A DNA stretch of 43,393 nt from Methylococcaceae bacterium (lineage in GTDB: Bacteria > Pseudomonadota > Gammaproteobacteria > Methylococcales > Methylomonadaceae), in assembly GCA_021736705.1 (NCBI GenBank), contig JAIPFI010000005.1, positions 1 to 43,393 on the forward strand. Reading direction: 5' to 3'. Position numbers and translations under genes: made by a program. Shown one piece after another: positions 17,066 through 27,066 of this stretch (positions within the stretch are counted from its first letter, which is position 1; every line of letters begins with the position of its first letter). The notes beneath the pieces were generated by a model that was not told the DNA's origin, ran no database searches, and was given only the letters and a program-made list of their open reading frames with translations.

Positions 17066-19873
17066 ATGACTACTTTCGATTCTATTCGGCTTGGCTCTCC
17101 TGGTGAAGACATCAGTAAAAAAGACTTGCACAAGGTCATGCAGCGCTTCATCAATCTAAATCAAGCACGCTTACAACGCATTCAAGAGTTCCTCCTACCT
17201 AGACAACGAATTTTTTTAAATTTATTGCCTTTATTATTTCATCAAAACCATCCCTTACTACCCGGCTTTGTTTCCTTGGACACCCTGGCAGGCATACCGA
17301 ATTACACGCCTAGCAATAGCTGTCTTTTACTTGCCAGATCATTTTCTAAAAACTTCACTTATAAGCGCCACGCCTTAAAAGAATATCCTATTCAGGGAAT
17401 TTATTTAATGGGCAGCGTAAGTAGTATTGCTTTTACTAAAAACAGCGACATTGATATATGGCTATGTCACGATCATGGCCTATTAAAAGAGGACACTAGC
17501 AAGCTGCAAACTAAAGCGACTGCCATTGAAAGGTGGGCAGAATCTTTAGATTTAGAAGTGCATTTCTTTCTGGTTGATAGCGAAGAATTTATTCAAGGTG
17601 CTAGCTCTCCACTTTCTTCTGAAAGTAGTGGTAAGACGCAACATTATTTATTATTAGATGAGTTTTATCGTACGTCTCTTTTTATTGCGGGGCGCACTCC
17701 CCTCTGGTGGTTAGTTCCTCCACATGAGGAACAAAACTACAATCATTACATCAAGCACTTAAAAGAAAATCGTTTTATTTCTAACCATGAAGTGATTGAT
17801 TTTGGCAGCTTAGAAAAAATTCCCACCGAAGAATTTATTAGCGCAACCCTTTGGCATCTCTATAAATCACTTAGCTCCCCTTATAAGTCGCTATTAAAAC
17901 TTTTATTAATGGAAATTTATGCCAGCGAATATCCAAATCCCCAATGGCTATGCCTTGATATAAAAAAAGCAGTTTATCAAGGTAATTTTAATTTAGATGC
18001 CACTGACCCCTACGCTTTGATTTACCATAAAGTAGAAAAATACCTCAGCACTGACTCAGACAGCGATCGCATTAATTTTATACGCCAATGTTTTTATTTA
18101 AAAATTAGCGGGGCACTAGAAAAACAGTCATCACGCCAGAAACATGCAGATCAAGACACCTTTATCGCCAAAATAGTGCGCCATTATCAATGGCCTGAAA
18201 CCATCATTGCTAGCTGCACTAAAGATCCAGCATGGAACATAAAAAAAGCCAGCCTAGAAAATGACATTATCATTCGTCAACTAAAGCTCTGCTATCGTAT
18301 GATTAGTCACTTTGCTAATGTTAATGCCTCTTCAGTCAAGCACCAAGATATCCAATTGGTGGGGCGGAAACTAAAGTCCTTTCTGCAAAAAAGCCCCGGA
18401 AAAGTGGACATTATCACAACCCGTTATTCTATTCGCAATAAAGAAAGCGAATTAAGTTTAGTCGAATCATCATCCGACTCAGCTTACTCAATGTGGAGCT
18501 TATTCCCTGGTGATATGTCGAGCCTCACACCCAAAGAAGTAGAGCCATTTAAACAAAATGCTAGAAGTTTAATCGAGCTTCTGGCGTGGCTAGTCATTAA
18601 TTGTCTTTATCAACAAAAACTGATTTTACATATACAAGCCAAGCAACTGGTTTTCAACAAAACAGATATTCATAATACATTAGAGTCGCTACGCGTCTTC
18701 TTATCCAAACATAAACTAGGCAATCTCACTGCCTTATCTGCGTTTAAGCAACCCAATCGGGTTATAGCAAACTTAGTTCTACTTAACTTAGGCTACACTG
18801 ACACTAGCCGTAAAGATGGCATGCTAGTGATGAGTGAGCAATCGGATATATTTAGCTACGGTGCTGATCGTGAAAACTTCATTCATACGATAGATCAAGT
18901 CTCTATCAATAACTGGGGGGAAGTCACTACGCACCGCTTTCTGGGATTGGAGGGCTTATTTGATTGCTTTATTGGATCGATAAACCAACAATCACTACCT
19001 ATTCTGACAAATATAGAAAGCTACACACCTATTCGTGGAAAAAGCATTGCATTGGGTGCAACTCAATTACTTCAAAAACTAAACCAGTTATTTATTGGCA
19101 AAAAAAGCACTGAATCACCACGCCTAATTGTTGCAGGTGAGTCTGCTTTTTATATTTTTCAGCAAAAGGATGACTACTTGCATTACTGGAAAGCTAATAA
19201 TATAGCGGCCTTACTATCAGATTTAGCCAAACCGCAAACCAACTTTAGTGCCGTACACTTCAACAATTCAACATTAAGTAGCACACCTATTCCACTACTA
19301 TTTTCCCTTGCCAAAGAAAAAACGCTTCAGGTTTTTTATTATGCTGGCACTCATTATATCAATCTTTATATTATTGATGAAAAAGGCAGTTTCTTTAATC
19401 AACGCTATACCAACACGTCGAGCCAGCAACTGTTAACTGCTTACTCTAATTTTCTAGCAACACTTAATGATAAAGGCCTTTTAAGAAACTCACTTGCGGT
19501 TGAATATTTTGAGGTGCAACGTTCAACTAGCCATCAATATAGCGCAAGAAAAATCACACCGCCCGTTGCTCTTATATGGGATTATTTAAATATTCGCATT
19601 ACCGGAGAAACTTACGGCTCAGCGACTGAAGTGCTATATACCTTGTACTGCAATGATCTAGAATTCTTCGCCGCCGATACAGAAGAAGACATATTCAAAT
19701 CAGTGGCAAAATACATCTACAATCTTCGGAAAAATAATGAAGCCTATCCAATACATATCACTGAAATAGATGTCCCACTACAAGCATTAGGTGTCGATAG
19801 TTATCAACAATTGCAGTCAATTCACTTCTTGCACTACAAGCAAAAAATCGAATCCCGTTTGAATAAGAGCTAA
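17066..19873 (+). CDS. cyaA: Class I adenylate cyclase
   Basis: 935 aa, somewhat longer than the E. coli enzyme (848 aa). It makes cAMP from ATP, the signal read by CRP. The N-terminal catalytic half shows the nucleotidyltransferase-like core GS (116-117) followed by NSDIDIWLCHD with D128 and D130, the metal ligands. Further class I features are FFLVDSEEF, the LLLDEFYRTS segment and LWWLVPPHEE. The C-terminal half (about 540-935), including AIALGATQLLQ-type stretches, corresponds to the regulatory region. AAAGGC lies just before the ATG. The gene is flanked by argH and a histidine phosphatase upstream and a DUF188 gene on the other strand downstream. Confidence 0.96.
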   Translation: MTTFDSIRLGSPGEDISKKDLHKVMQRFINLNQARLQRIQEFLLPRQRIFLNLLPLLFHQNHPLLPGFVSLDTLAGIPNYTPSNSCLLLARSFSKNFTYKRHALKEYPIQGIYLMGSVSSIAFTKNSDIDIWLCHDHGLLKEDTSKLQTKATAIERWAESLDLEVHFFLVDSEEFIQGASSPLSSESSGKTQHYLLLDEFYRTSLFIAGRTPLWWLVPPHEEQNYNHYIKHLKENRFISNHEVIDFGSLEKIPTEEFISATLWHLYKSLSSPYKSLLKLLLMEIYASEYPNPQWLCLDIKKAVYQGNFNLDATDPYALIYHKVEKYLSTDSDSDRINFIRQCFYLKISGALEKQSSRQKHADQDTFIAKIVRHYQWPETIIASCTKDPAWNIKKASLENDIIIRQLKLCYRMISHFANVNASSVKHQDIQLVGRKLKSFLQKSPGKVDIITTRYSIRNKESELSLVESSSDSAYSMWSLFPGDMSSLTPKEVEPFKQNARSLIELLAWLVINCLYQQKLILHIQAKQLVFNKTDIHNTLESLRVFLSKHKLGNLTALSAFKQPNRVIANLVLLNLGYTDTSRKDGMLVMSEQSDIFSYGADRENFIHTIDQVSINNWGEVTTHRFLGLEGLFDCFIGSINQQSLPILTNIESYTPIRGKSIALGATQLLQKLNQLFIGKKSTESPRLIVAGESAFYIFQQKDDYLHYWKANNIAALLSDLAKPQTNFSAVHFNNSTLSSTPIPLLFSLAKEKTLQVFYYAGTHYINLYIIDEKGSFFNQRYTNTSSQQLLTAYSNFLATLNDKGLLRNSLAVEYFEVQRSTSHQYSARKITPPVALIWDYLNIRITGETYGSATEVLYTLYCNDLEFFAADTEEDIFKSVAKYIYNLRKNNEAYPIHITEIDVPLQALGVDSYQQLQSIHFLHYKQKIESRLNKS

Positions 19874-20092
19874 TGAGTGCAAGATAACATAAAAATAAAA
19901 GACCTCATCAAACAGGAACGCCTAACAAACAAGACAGAACCTCTCTTTTACATTTGTCAATTGACCCCTGAATGCCTGAATGCCTATGATGTAGCTCTTT
20001 GATGCATTACTGAGCTGAATTCGCATAACACTGAAAGTAACAATATAAGGCTCTCACGCCTTGAAAAGTAAGCAGAACAGCAAAGACCTTTT

Positions 20093-20542
20093 TTATTTTT
20101 TACACGGACTTAAAAATTTATCTAAGTGATTCGCAAAATCTTGTCGATCACTAGCACTTAATGCTCCAGGCCCTCCTGTATTAATTCCGCTAGAGCGCAA
20201 AGTCTCCATAAAATCACGCATATTAAGGCATTCTCGAATATTATCAATCGTATATAGCTCACCTCGGTGATTGAGTCCATACCCCCCTTTCTCAATCACT
20301 TCTGCTGCCAAGGGAATATCTGCGGTAATAACAAGATCACCAGCACTCAACCTTTTCACTATTTCATTATCGGCAACATCAAATCCAGAAGCAACTTGAA
20401 TAAATTCAATATACCGTGAAGGCGGAGTACGAATAAATTGATTAGCAACAAATGTTATTAAGACTCCAGTGCGTTCTGCCGCTCGATATAAAATATCTTT
20501 AATAACCACTGGACATGCATCTGCATCTACCCAAATTTTCAT
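20093..20542 (-). CDS. YaiI/YqxD family protein (DUF188, UPF0178)
   Basis: 149 aa, the family length. The N-terminus [22 protein letters not shown] is the signature of UPF0178, a PIN-like fold with acidic residues; then [33 protein letters not shown] and LNHRGELY follow. The C-terminal segment [22 protein letters not shown] is also typical. The family resembles nucleases of the NYN/PIN type, but the biochemical role is unknown. The gene is convergent with cyaA, with 219 bases between them in which only a short direct repeat (TGAATGCC twice, near 19970) is seen. Confidence 0.92.
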   Translation of the reverse strand: MKIWVDADACPVVIKDILYRAAERTGVLITFVANQFIRTPPSRYIEFIQVASGFDVADNEIVKRLSAGDLVITADIPLAAEVIEKGGYGLNHRGELYTIDNIRECLNMRDFMETLRSSGINTGGPGALSASDRQDFANHLDKFLSPCKK

Positions 20543-20653
20543 ACTATCCTCATACTAAAACGTATTATTTATCTGACTTAATACAGAGAAAGACAGTATC
20601 AAGCGATGTATTAATAACTACAAAACTGTAATTCAGACACTAATAAGTGGGCA

Positions 20654-20692
20654 AAAAAAAGGGCTAGATCTCAAATGAGATCTAGCCCTTTT
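20654..20692 (-). terminator. Rho-independent terminator of the cold-shock gene
   Basis: GGGCTAGATCTCA (20661-20673) and TGAGATCTAGCCC (20676-20688) form a perfect 13-bp stem. On the minus strand it is followed by eight T residues. It lies about 70 bases after the stop of the cold-shock gene; the short T-run on the plus side makes it possibly bidirectional. Confidence 0.85.
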
Positions 20693-20757
20693 AACCAATG
20701 CCTATATTTAGGTATTAGTAAGCATTACTTACATAAATGCTTTATAGCACTTTAAAA

Positions 20758-20964
20758 TTAAAGAGCTACGATGTTTTCTGCTTGAGGACCTTTGTCACCT
20801 TGAGTTACAGTGAACTCAACTTTTTGACCTTCAGCTAAAGTTTTGAATCCTGAACCTGAGATAGCACTGAAATGAGCGAAAACATCAGGACCTGACGCTT
20901 GCTCAATAAAACCAAAGCCTTTAGATTCGTTGAACCATTTAACTGTACCAGTAGTAGTAGCCAT
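20758..20964 (-). CDS. Cold-shock domain protein (CspA family)
   Basis: 68 aa, one cold-shock domain. The RNA-binding motifs RNP1 (KGFGFIEQ) and RNP2 (DVFAHFS) are both present, along with the conserved [15 protein letters not shown] start and the [10 protein letters not shown] end. These small beta-barrel proteins bind single-stranded RNA or DNA and act as RNA chaperones. The gene has an AT-rich stretch of about 280 bases upstream, which could include a long 5' untranslated leader as in cspA, although no cold-box was identified. It ends in a strong hairpin terminator. Whether it is cold-induced or constitutive cannot be told. Confidence 0.97.
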   Translation of the reverse strand: MATTTGTVKWFNESKGFGFIEQASGPDVFAHFSAISGSGFKTLAEGQKVEFTVTQGDKGPQAENIVAL

Positions 20965-21244
20965 TATAATAACCTATTTAATTTTAAGAGTAATTGATGC
21001 CTTAATTAAGGCGTTTTTGCTAGAAGTTTTGTTATTACTTATAAAACCAGGACGATCTACTAAAGATAAAACACTAAAGATAAAATATCGAAACAGCGTG
21101 CATAAATATAAGCCGTACTTTCAAGCTAATGAAAATTATATAGAGATCTTTCTTGTAGTCAATAGTTTTTTACATTAATCACTAAATTTATTGTAAGTAC
21201 TTAGCTTTTCCTTGCGAGCTCAACGAATTACGATACAAGCAAAA

Positions 21245-21709
21245 CTATTTACCGGCATCTAAAGCTTTTATAATGCTGATATATTCCTCCTTTTTAGGTT
21301 GATACAAAAACATAGCTAAAGCAGATAAGCCGATAAAAATATACAAGGTATTAAAGCTATCGCCCAATACATACATAAGAAGACCATAAAAACCGATACT
21401 TTCAGCCATCGCCATAGAAATAATGATAACGGACAGGTAACGCCTTTTAGCGGACTTATCACTATCGCCAGACTGACTTAAACGCACCAATACATGTCGG
21501 ATAAATTTCATAACAGGAAAGCTTAAAATGGCAACTACATACAACACCGTCCTCAATACGACACGCTCCTGCAATTCAAAGCCAAGCTGTATTTGTTCAG
21601 CATAAATATGACAAATAGCAACCATAGCCACCAAACTCATTAAAGCCACTGCTCTAATAATACCAGCACCCAAAAGGTCTGCTTGTATCTCTTGCTCTGA
21701 TATAGTCAT
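21245..21709 (-). CDS. Small four-helix membrane protein next to CPBP protease
   Basis: 154 aa with four hydrophobic segments (AGIIRAVALMSLVAMVAICHIY, RTVLYVVAILSFPVMKFI, YLSVIIISMAMAESIGFYGLLMYVLG, and YIFIGLSALAMFLYQP). I do not recognise a named family. The start is two bases beyond the stop of the CPBP-family protease gene, so the two are translationally coupled and might work together. It could be a substrate, partner or regulator of that protease; this is inference from position only. Confidence 0.65.
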   Translation of the reverse strand: MTISEQEIQADLLGAGIIRAVALMSLVAMVAICHIYAEQIQLGFELQERVVLRTVLYVVAILSFPVMKFIRHVLVRLSQSGDSDKSAKRRYLSVIIISMAMAESIGFYGLLMYVLGDSFNTLYIFIGLSALAMFLYQPKKEEYISIIKALDAGK

Positions 21710-21711
21710 TA

Positions 21712-22311
21712 TTATTTTGCCTTTTGTTGTTCTAAACGATAGGCATGCAATATAACCATAAATGCAAAAAAATCATACAGCCAATGAATGATAATCGGAG
21801 CCAACAAATTTCGTGTGTTGTCATAATCTAAATACATGCCTAAATACACACTAACTGCCGTTGCCATAATAAAATACAAGAAGGTAACTGCATGAATTAA
21901 ACCAAAAATTAAACTGCTAATAAGCAGTCCTACCAGCATCCCCCAAGAATTTTCTATCCAGGGCTGAATAACGCCTCGAAACAAAATTTCTTCAGAAATG
22001 CCCGCAATAGCAGCAAGAACAAACAAATCAGTCCAATGATGTTTGATAAGACTTGGACCTAAGGTGTCATGCAAGACTTTGCGTATTTTTTCTAACGCGT
22101 CCGACTGCGTTTGATTTAAGGCCAAAAAAATAATACATAAAGGCAACGTCCCTAAAATACCATTAAAAACAACTCGCTCATTAAACTCAAGATAGGCAAA
22201 CGGATCAACACCCGCAACCCAGCCTAAAACAATAGCAACTAAAATTAACGAACTCTCAAAATAGCAGGCCGTTTTAAAAAAATTCTCTGGATTTATTGAA
22301 GGTTCATTCAT
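21712..22311 (-). CDS. CPBP family intramembrane metalloprotease (CAAX/Abi type)
   Basis: 199 aa with several membrane segments. The three CPBP motifs are present: EExxxR as SEEILFRG (E107, E108, R112), FxxxH as FGLIHA (F136, H140), and a third histidine in HWLYDFFAF (H176). In the family these residues bind zinc and cut within the membrane; eukaryotic members process CAAX proteins, while bacterial ones act in immunity to bacteriocins, protein secretion control or unknown roles. It is followed two bases later by a four-helix membrane protein. It faces the divergent YcgL gene. Confidence 0.88.
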   Translation of the reverse strand: MNEPSINPENFFKTACYFESSLILVAIVLGWVAGVDPFAYLEFNERVVFNGILGTLPLCIIFLALNQTQSDALEKIRKVLHDTLGPSLIKHHWTDLFVLAAIAGISEEILFRGVIQPWIENSWGMLVGLLISSLIFGLIHAVTFLYFIMATAVSVYLGMYLDYDNTRNLLAPIIIHWLYDFFAFMVILHAYRLEQQKAK

Positions 22312-22365
22312 AATGCGATTGATGCGATAATAATTCTTTATACGATATTTTTAAGGACATTAGCC

Positions 22366-22623
22366 GTGCAATGTTTTATTTACAAAAGTAACAAAAAAGC
22401 TGAACTATATTTGTATTTAGATAAACAAGATGATTTTTCCTCTGTCCCAGAAGCAATACTTAAAAGCATTGGACAGCCAGAATATGTGATGCAATTAGAG
22501 ATTACACCTGAGCGCAAACTCGCGCGTGAAAATGCAAACGATGTACTCAAAGGCATTAAAGAAAATGGTTTTTTTCTACAAATGCCACCGACAACATACA
22601 CAGCACCAATAAACTTACATTAA
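22366..22623 (+). CDS. YcgL family protein
   Basis: 85 aa. MQCFIYKSNKKAELYLYL at the N-terminus and a mid-region in which PEAILKSIGQPEYVMQLEI leads to LARENANDVLKGIKENGFFLQMPP are the hallmarks of the YcgL domain, a small gammaproteobacterial family. In E. coli ycgL is near minC; here minC is 20 kb away. The biochemical function is unsettled. The gene is convergent with dcd, with a hairpin between them. Confidence 0.92.
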   Translation: MQCFIYKSNKKAELYLYLDKQDDFSSVPEAILKSIGQPEYVMQLEITPERKLARENANDVLKGIKENGFFLQMPPTTYTAPINLH

Positions 22624-22625
22624 AA

Positions 22626-22664
22626 AACGAGGCAGAGATAAATCCACAACAGATTTATCTCTGC
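22626..22664 (-). terminator. Terminator between ycgL-like gene and dcd
   Basis: GCAGAGATAAATC (22632-22644) and GATTTATCTCTGC (22652-22664) form a perfect 13-bp stem. On the minus strand it is followed by CTCG and then six T residues, so it most likely ends the dcd transcript. Confidence 0.7.
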
Positions 22665-22670
22665 ATCAGT

Positions 22671-23237
22671 TTACGCCTTCGGTAATGTTACGCCTTGCTG
22701 CCCTTGATATTTACCACCCCGATCTTTATACGAGGTTTCACAAACTTCATCGCCACCAAAAAATAACATTTGCGCGACTCCTTCATTCGCATAAATTCTT
22801 GCCGGAAGCGGTGTCGTATTAGAAAATTCCAGAGTTACATGCCCCTCCCATTCAGGTTCTAAAGGCGTAACATTAACGATAATACCACAACGCGCATAAG
22901 TCGATTTACCCAAACAAATAGTCAATACATCACGCGGAATACGAAAATACTCAACGGTACGTGCTAAAGCAAAAGAATTGGGCGGAATAATACACACATC
23001 AGATTTAACATCGACAAAACTGGCGTCACTAAAGTTTTTAGGATCTACAATGGCAGAATTGATATTGGTGAAGATTTTGAACTCATTCGAACAGCGCACA
23101 TCATAGCCATAACTAGACGTACCGTAAGAAATCACTTTCCCTTGTGCTGACTCTCTGACCTGACCAGCCTCAAAAGGCTCAATCATGCCCTGCTCTTGGG
23201 CCATGCGACGAATCCACTTATCTGATTTTATGCTCAT
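22671..23237 (-). CDS. dcd: dCTP deaminase
   Basis: 188 aa, normal for Dcd. It deaminates dCTP to dUTP, feeding dTMP synthesis. The conserved stretches are [73 protein letters not shown] (with the catalytic Glu) and [10 protein letters not shown]. The neighbourhood metG-mrp-dcd is common in gammaproteobacteria. It follows mrp by 115 bases on the same strand with a hairpin between, so partial co-transcription is possible. Confidence 0.97.
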   Translation of the reverse strand: MSIKSDKWIRRMAQEQGMIEPFEAGQVRESAQGKVISYGTSSYGYDVRCSNEFKIFTNINSAIVDPKNFSDASFVDVKSDVCIIPPNSFALARTVEYFRIPRDVLTICLGKSTYARCGIIVNVTPLEPEWEGHVTLEFSNTTPLPARIYANEGVAQMLFFGGDEVCETSYKDRGGKYQGQQGVTLPKA

Positions 23238-23293
23238 TATTGTCTTGGTGATGTTAATTCAAAAAATAGGGTAATTTTATCCTAAATTCACTC

Positions 23294-23326
23294 TGTAGCA
23301 CAGTAAAGCGGATTTACTATGCTACA
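23294..23326. repeat. Hairpin between mrp and dcd
   Basis: TGTAGCACAGTAAA (23294-23307) pairs with TTTACTATGCTACA (23313-23326) with one mismatch or wobble and a 5-base loop. No T-run follows on either strand. Confidence 0.6.
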
Positions 23327-23352
23327 ACGCACTAAACCCTAGCTTCTAATGC

Positions 23353-24444
23353 TTAGGTATTTTGCACCACGATATTAGGGAATTTACGACTAAAGTCCTT
23401 ACCTTTTAATGCCAATTTAGCTGACATTTTACGGGCAATTTCTTTATATATTTCCGTCGTTCGACTATCAGGATCAGCTACAACAGTTGGGCGTCCACAA
23501 TCGGCATACTGACGTATATGAATATCTAAAGGCAAGGAACCTAATAATTCAATATTATTTTTCTTGGCCATAGAAACCCCACCACCCGAGCCAAAAATAG
23601 CTTCTTCATGCCCACAATTACTACAAATATGCATACTCATATTTTCAACTATACCCAAGATAGGCACATTAACTTTTTCAAACATTCCCAAGCCACGTTG
23701 CGCATCAATTAAGGCTATATCTTGTGGTGTAGTAACAATCACCGCGCCACTGACCGGAATCTGCTGTGCTAAAGTTAACTGAATATCCCCCGTACCCGGA
23801 GGTAAATCAACAATTAAATAATCCACATCCGTCCAATTTGTATCATTTAACAACTGCTGCAAGGCATTCGTCACCATCGGCCCACGCCAGATCATTGGTT
23901 GATCTGCATCGATTAAATAACCAATAGAAATGGTTTGTATGCCATAAGACACCTTAGGCATCATGGTTTTGTTATCCTGACTTTCAGGATACCCAGACAA
24001 ACCCAGCATGGTTGGAATACTAGGGCCGTAAATATCCGCATCCAAGATGCCCACTGTCGCGCCTTCAGCAGCTAAAGCCAAAGCCAAATTCACAGAAGTA
24101 GTAGATTTGCCCACCCCTCCTTTTCCAGAAGCCACAGCAATAATATTTTTAACATTAGCGATAGGTTTTAAATTATTCTGCACGGCATGCGAAACGATAT
24201 TAACTTTAATATCCACTTCTACCGAACTAACACCCTCTAAAGCATTAATTTGCTCAGTAATTTGCTTTTTAAAACCCTCAATAAAACTTTTCGCGGGATA
24301 ACCTAGCTCCAAACGAACAGTAACAGAACCACCATCAACGACAATTGACTTAACAGCACGCGCTGTAACTAAATCTGTTTCCACATTCGGGTCAATAATG
24401 TTTTTTAATAAATTTTCTATATCTACTTTTTCAATCGTGGCCAT
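23353..24444 (-). CDS. apbC: Iron-sulfur cluster carrier ATPase Mrp/ApbC
   Basis: 363 aa. An N-terminal MIP18-like (DUF59) domain (about 1-85) is followed by the P-loop ATPase domain with the deviant Walker A GKGGVGKST (about 108-116), LDADIYGPSIPTMLG and DLPPGTGD. The CxxC pair in HICSNCGHEE is the cluster-binding site used at the dimer interface. Mrp/ApbC proteins carry and transfer Fe-S clusters in the cytoplasm. It is divergent from metG, with a perfect 12-bp inverted repeat in the shared region. Confidence 0.96.
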   Translation of the reverse strand: MATIEKVDIENLLKNIIDPNVETDLVTARAVKSIVVDGGSVTVRLELGYPAKSFIEGFKKQITEQINALEGVSSVEVDIKVNIVSHAVQNNLKPIANVKNIIAVASGKGGVGKSTTSVNLALALAAEGATVGILDADIYGPSIPTMLGLSGYPESQDNKTMMPKVSYGIQTISIGYLIDADQPMIWRGPMVTNALQQLLNDTNWTDVDYLIVDLPPGTGDIQLTLAQQIPVSGAVIVTTPQDIALIDAQRGLGMFEKVNVPILGIVENMSMHICSNCGHEEAIFGSGGGVSMAKKNNIELLGSLPLDIHIRQYADCGRPTVVADPDSRTTEIYKEIARKMSAKLALKGKDFSRKFPNIVVQNT

Positions 24445-24481
24445 ATAAGCAATTCCGTAGCGAGTTAGTTCAAAATAAAGT

Positions 24482-24508
24482 AATAACCAAGTATTTTACT
24501 TGGTTATT
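24482..24508. repeat. Perfect inverted repeat in mrp/metG divergent promoter region
   Basis: AATAACCAAGTA (24482-24493), loop TTT, TACTTGGTTATT (24497-24508). It begins about 38 bases before the mrp start and about 107 bases before metG. It could be an operator or an RNA hairpin in a leader. Confidence 0.55.
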
Positions 24509-24614
24509 GTCCAGCATTCTAGTTTTCCTGCTGTTTTCTATCGAAATAGTAAACTATTTTATGCCATAATAACCCTATTATTTTAGCCTCATACTACAAG
24601 TCATTTCTTAGTCT

Positions 24615-26633
24615 ATGTCAGATCGAAAAATTCTTATTACTAGCGCCCTTCCCTATGCTAATGGCCCCATCCACTTAGGTCATTTAGTTGAATATATTCA
24701 AACTGACATTTGGTCACGCTTCCAAAAGCAACGCGGCAATGAATGCTATTATATCTGCGCTGACGATACGCATGGTACGCCTATCATGCTTAAAGCCGAC
24801 CGCGAAGGCATTAAGCCCGAAGACTTAATCGCTCAAGTTGGCAAAGAACACTTAGCTGATTTCATCGAGTTTGGCATTGAATTTGATAATTATCACAGCA
24901 CTCATTCAGAAGAAAACAAGCATTTTTCCAGCTTAATCTATGAACGATTACGGGATGATGGGCACATCAGCTCGCGCAGCATTACTCAAGCTTACGACCC
25001 CGTTAAAGAAATGTTCTTACCTGATCGCTTTATTAAAGGTGACTGCCCTAAATGTAACGCCAAAGATCAATATGGCGATAGCTGTGAAGCCTGTGGCGCA
25101 ACCTACTCACCTACCGAATTAAAAAATGCCATTTCTGCCATCTCAGGTGAAAAACCGATAGAAAAAGACTCTGTACATTATTTCTTCAAGTTGGCAGATT
25201 TTAATACCATGCTCAAAGAGTGGACTACTTCTGAAGGCCATCTACAGCCAGAAGTCAGTAATAAATTAGCAGAATGGCTAGAAAATGGTTTGCAAGATTG
25301 GGACATTTCCCGTGATGCCCCCTATTTTGGTTTTGAAATACCCGATGCACCCGGCAAATATTTTTATGTTTGGCTAGACGCCCCCGTAGGTTACATGGCT
25401 AGCTTCAAAAATTTATGCACTAAAACTGACTTGGATTTTGATGAATTTTGGGCTCCAGACAGCAAAACTGAACTGTATCATTTCATCGGTAAAGATATTA
25501 TTTATTTCCACGCTTTATTTTGGCCAGCCATGCTACATGGCGCTAAGTTCAGAACACCAAGCGCGGTTTTTGCCCATGGCTTCTTAACGGTTAATGGCGA
25601 AAAAATGTCCAAATCACGTGGCACTTTCATCAAAGCGCGCACCTATTTAGATCATTTAGACCCTGAATATTTACGTTATTACTTCGCCGCCAAACTAAGC
25701 GCGGGTGTTGACGATATAGACTTAAGTTTTGAAGATTTCACACAACGCGTTAACTCGGATCTAGTCGGTAAAGTGGTTAATATTGCCAGTCGTTGTAGCG
25801 GCTTTATTAAGAAACGCTTTGATGGTCAATTATCCACGCAATGCGCAGCCCCCGAACTATTCCAACAATTCACATTAGTTAGCGAAAATATTGCCGCGTT
25901 ATACGAAGCACGCGAATACGGTAAAGCTATGCGTGAGATTATGGCTTTAGCGGATAAAGCTAACCAATATATTGATGAGAAAAAACCTTGGTTAATTGCT
26001 AAAGAAGAAGGTAAAGACCAAGAGTTACATGAAATATGTTCTATGGGTATTAATTTATTTCGCTTATTAGTCGCCTATTTAAAACCAGTACTGCCAAAAT
26101 TGGCAGCCGAAAGCGAAGATTTTTTAAATATCGAAAGTCAACCGTGGCCCACTAATGCGCAGCCTCTAGTAGCACACGAAATTAAAGCCTTCAAAGCCTT
26201 AATGACGCGCATAGAAGAACCTAAAATTGCCGCGATTATTGAAGAATCCAAAGAAAATCTTGAAAAAATAGTCGCGCCTGCAGCAAAGAAATTTGATCCT
26301 ATTGCTGATGAAATAGAGTTTGATGACTTTGCCAAAATTGATTTACGAATCGCTAAGATTGTCAAAGCAGAACACGTTAAAGGCGCTGATAAATTACTAC
26401 AATTAACGGTAGATATAGGCGATGAAACACGTAATGTTTTTGCCGGCATAAAATCTGCGTATAAGCCTGAAGACTTAGAAGGAAAACTGACCGTTGTAGT
26501 CGCAAATCTAAAGCCACGAAAAATGAAATTCGGCATGTCTGAAGGCATGGTATTAGCTGCGGGACCTGGCGGCGCAGATCTATGGGTATTACACCCGGAT
26601 GATGGCGCTATTGCGGGAATGCGCGTTAAATAA
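24615..26633 (+). CDS. metG: Methionyl-tRNA synthetase
   Basis: 672 aa, normal for the long bacterial form. It charges tRNA-Met, initiator and elongator. The class I signature is [13 protein letters not shown] (HLGH, about 18-21) and the second is EKMSKSRG (about 332-339). A zinc knuckle with CPKC and CEAC is near 144-161. The C-terminal tRNA-binding (EMAP-II/Trbp111-like) domain begins near residue 570 with [18 protein letters not shown] and runs to the end. The stop is followed by a good terminator. It is divergent from mrp. Confidence 0.98.
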   Translation: MSDRKILITSALPYANGPIHLGHLVEYIQTDIWSRFQKQRGNECYYICADDTHGTPIMLKADREGIKPEDLIAQVGKEHLADFIEFGIEFDNYHSTHSEENKHFSSLIYERLRDDGHISSRSITQAYDPVKEMFLPDRFIKGDCPKCNAKDQYGDSCEACGATYSPTELKNAISAISGEKPIEKDSVHYFFKLADFNTMLKEWTTSEGHLQPEVSNKLAEWLENGLQDWDISRDAPYFGFEIPDAPGKYFYVWLDAPVGYMASFKNLCTKTDLDFDEFWAPDSKTELYHFIGKDIIYFHALFWPAMLHGAKFRTPSAVFAHGFLTVNGEKMSKSRGTFIKARTYLDHLDPEYLRYYFAAKLSAGVDDIDLSFEDFTQRVNSDLVGKVVNIASRCSGFIKKRFDGQLSTQCAAPELFQQFTLVSENIAALYEAREYGKAMREIMALADKANQYIDEKKPWLIAKEEGKDQELHEICSMGINLFRLLVAYLKPVLPKLAAESEDFLNIESQPWPTNAQPLVAHEIKAFKALMTRIEEPKIAAIIEESKENLEKIVAPAAKKFDPIADEIEFDDFAKIDLRIAKIVKAEHVKGADKLLQLTVDIGDETRNVFAGIKSAYKPEDLEGKLTVVVANLKPRKMKFGMSEGMVLAAGPGGADLWVLHPDDGAIAGMRVK

Positions 26634-26667
26634 AACAGACAAAACTATATCAAGCCTCAAACCAATA

Positions 26668-26720
26668 ACGTAACTCAATAGCACACAAAACCAAACATGT
26701 GCTAAGTTACGTTTTTTATT
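26668..26720 (+). terminator. Rho-independent terminator of metG
   Basis: ACGTAACT (26668-26675) pairs with AGTTACGT (26705-26712), with an inner AGCACA/TGTGCT stem, followed by TTTTT and ATT. Confidence 0.8.
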
Positions 26721-26989
26721 ACTTTCTAAGAAAGACGAAGAATCCAAGTTTCAATAATACTCGGCACTACAACAAGCAGGATGTACTAAATCATGCTTTC
26801 CTATGATGCGCAGCACCTCAACACACCGGAATTTTCGTACATTATTAATTTCTGTCATCGAACTCAAAACTATCCGATGTATTCACGCAATTAGAAAAAC
26901 AGCGTTAAATCAAATCACACTTGAGTTTGAAGGCTGTTTCGCAGCGCCATAGAATCATTTACAACCCTAACGGCCCCCGACTAATAATC
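26721..26989. other. Non-coding stretch between metG and ppiD terminators
   Basis: No supported gene. A 35-codon minus-strand frame (26751-26858) has no Shine-Dalgarno sequence or recognised family and could be gene debris or chance. Confidence 0.5.
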
Positions 26990-27040
26990 AAAAAAAACCG
27001 CTGCCGAATCTTCAGAGATTTGAAGATTCGGCAGCGGTTT
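26990..27040 (-). terminator. Very strong rho-independent terminator of ppiD
   Basis: AAACCGCTGCCGAATCTTCA and TGAAGATTCGGCAGCGGTTT form a perfect 20-bp stem around a GAGATT loop. On the minus strand the stem runs into a long T tract (the A-run at 26990-26997). It lies 26 bases after the ppiD stop. Confidence 0.92.
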
Positions 27041-27066
27041 ATTGCCTAGCAACTAAGAAAAAACTT

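Noticed and set aside
19880-20080. Direct repeat TGAATGCC-TGAATGCC after cyaA
   Set aside because: Only two copies of eight bases; nothing suggests a CRISPR, an iteron set or an attachment site.
20930-21178. 82-codon plus-strand frame over the cold-shock gene start
   Set aside because: It overlaps the cold-shock coding region antisense and its remainder is AT-rich leader sequence; composition is not protein-like.
26751-26858. 35-codon minus-strand frame in the metG-ppiD gap
   Set aside because: No Shine-Dalgarno sequence and no recognised family; too short to support without homology.
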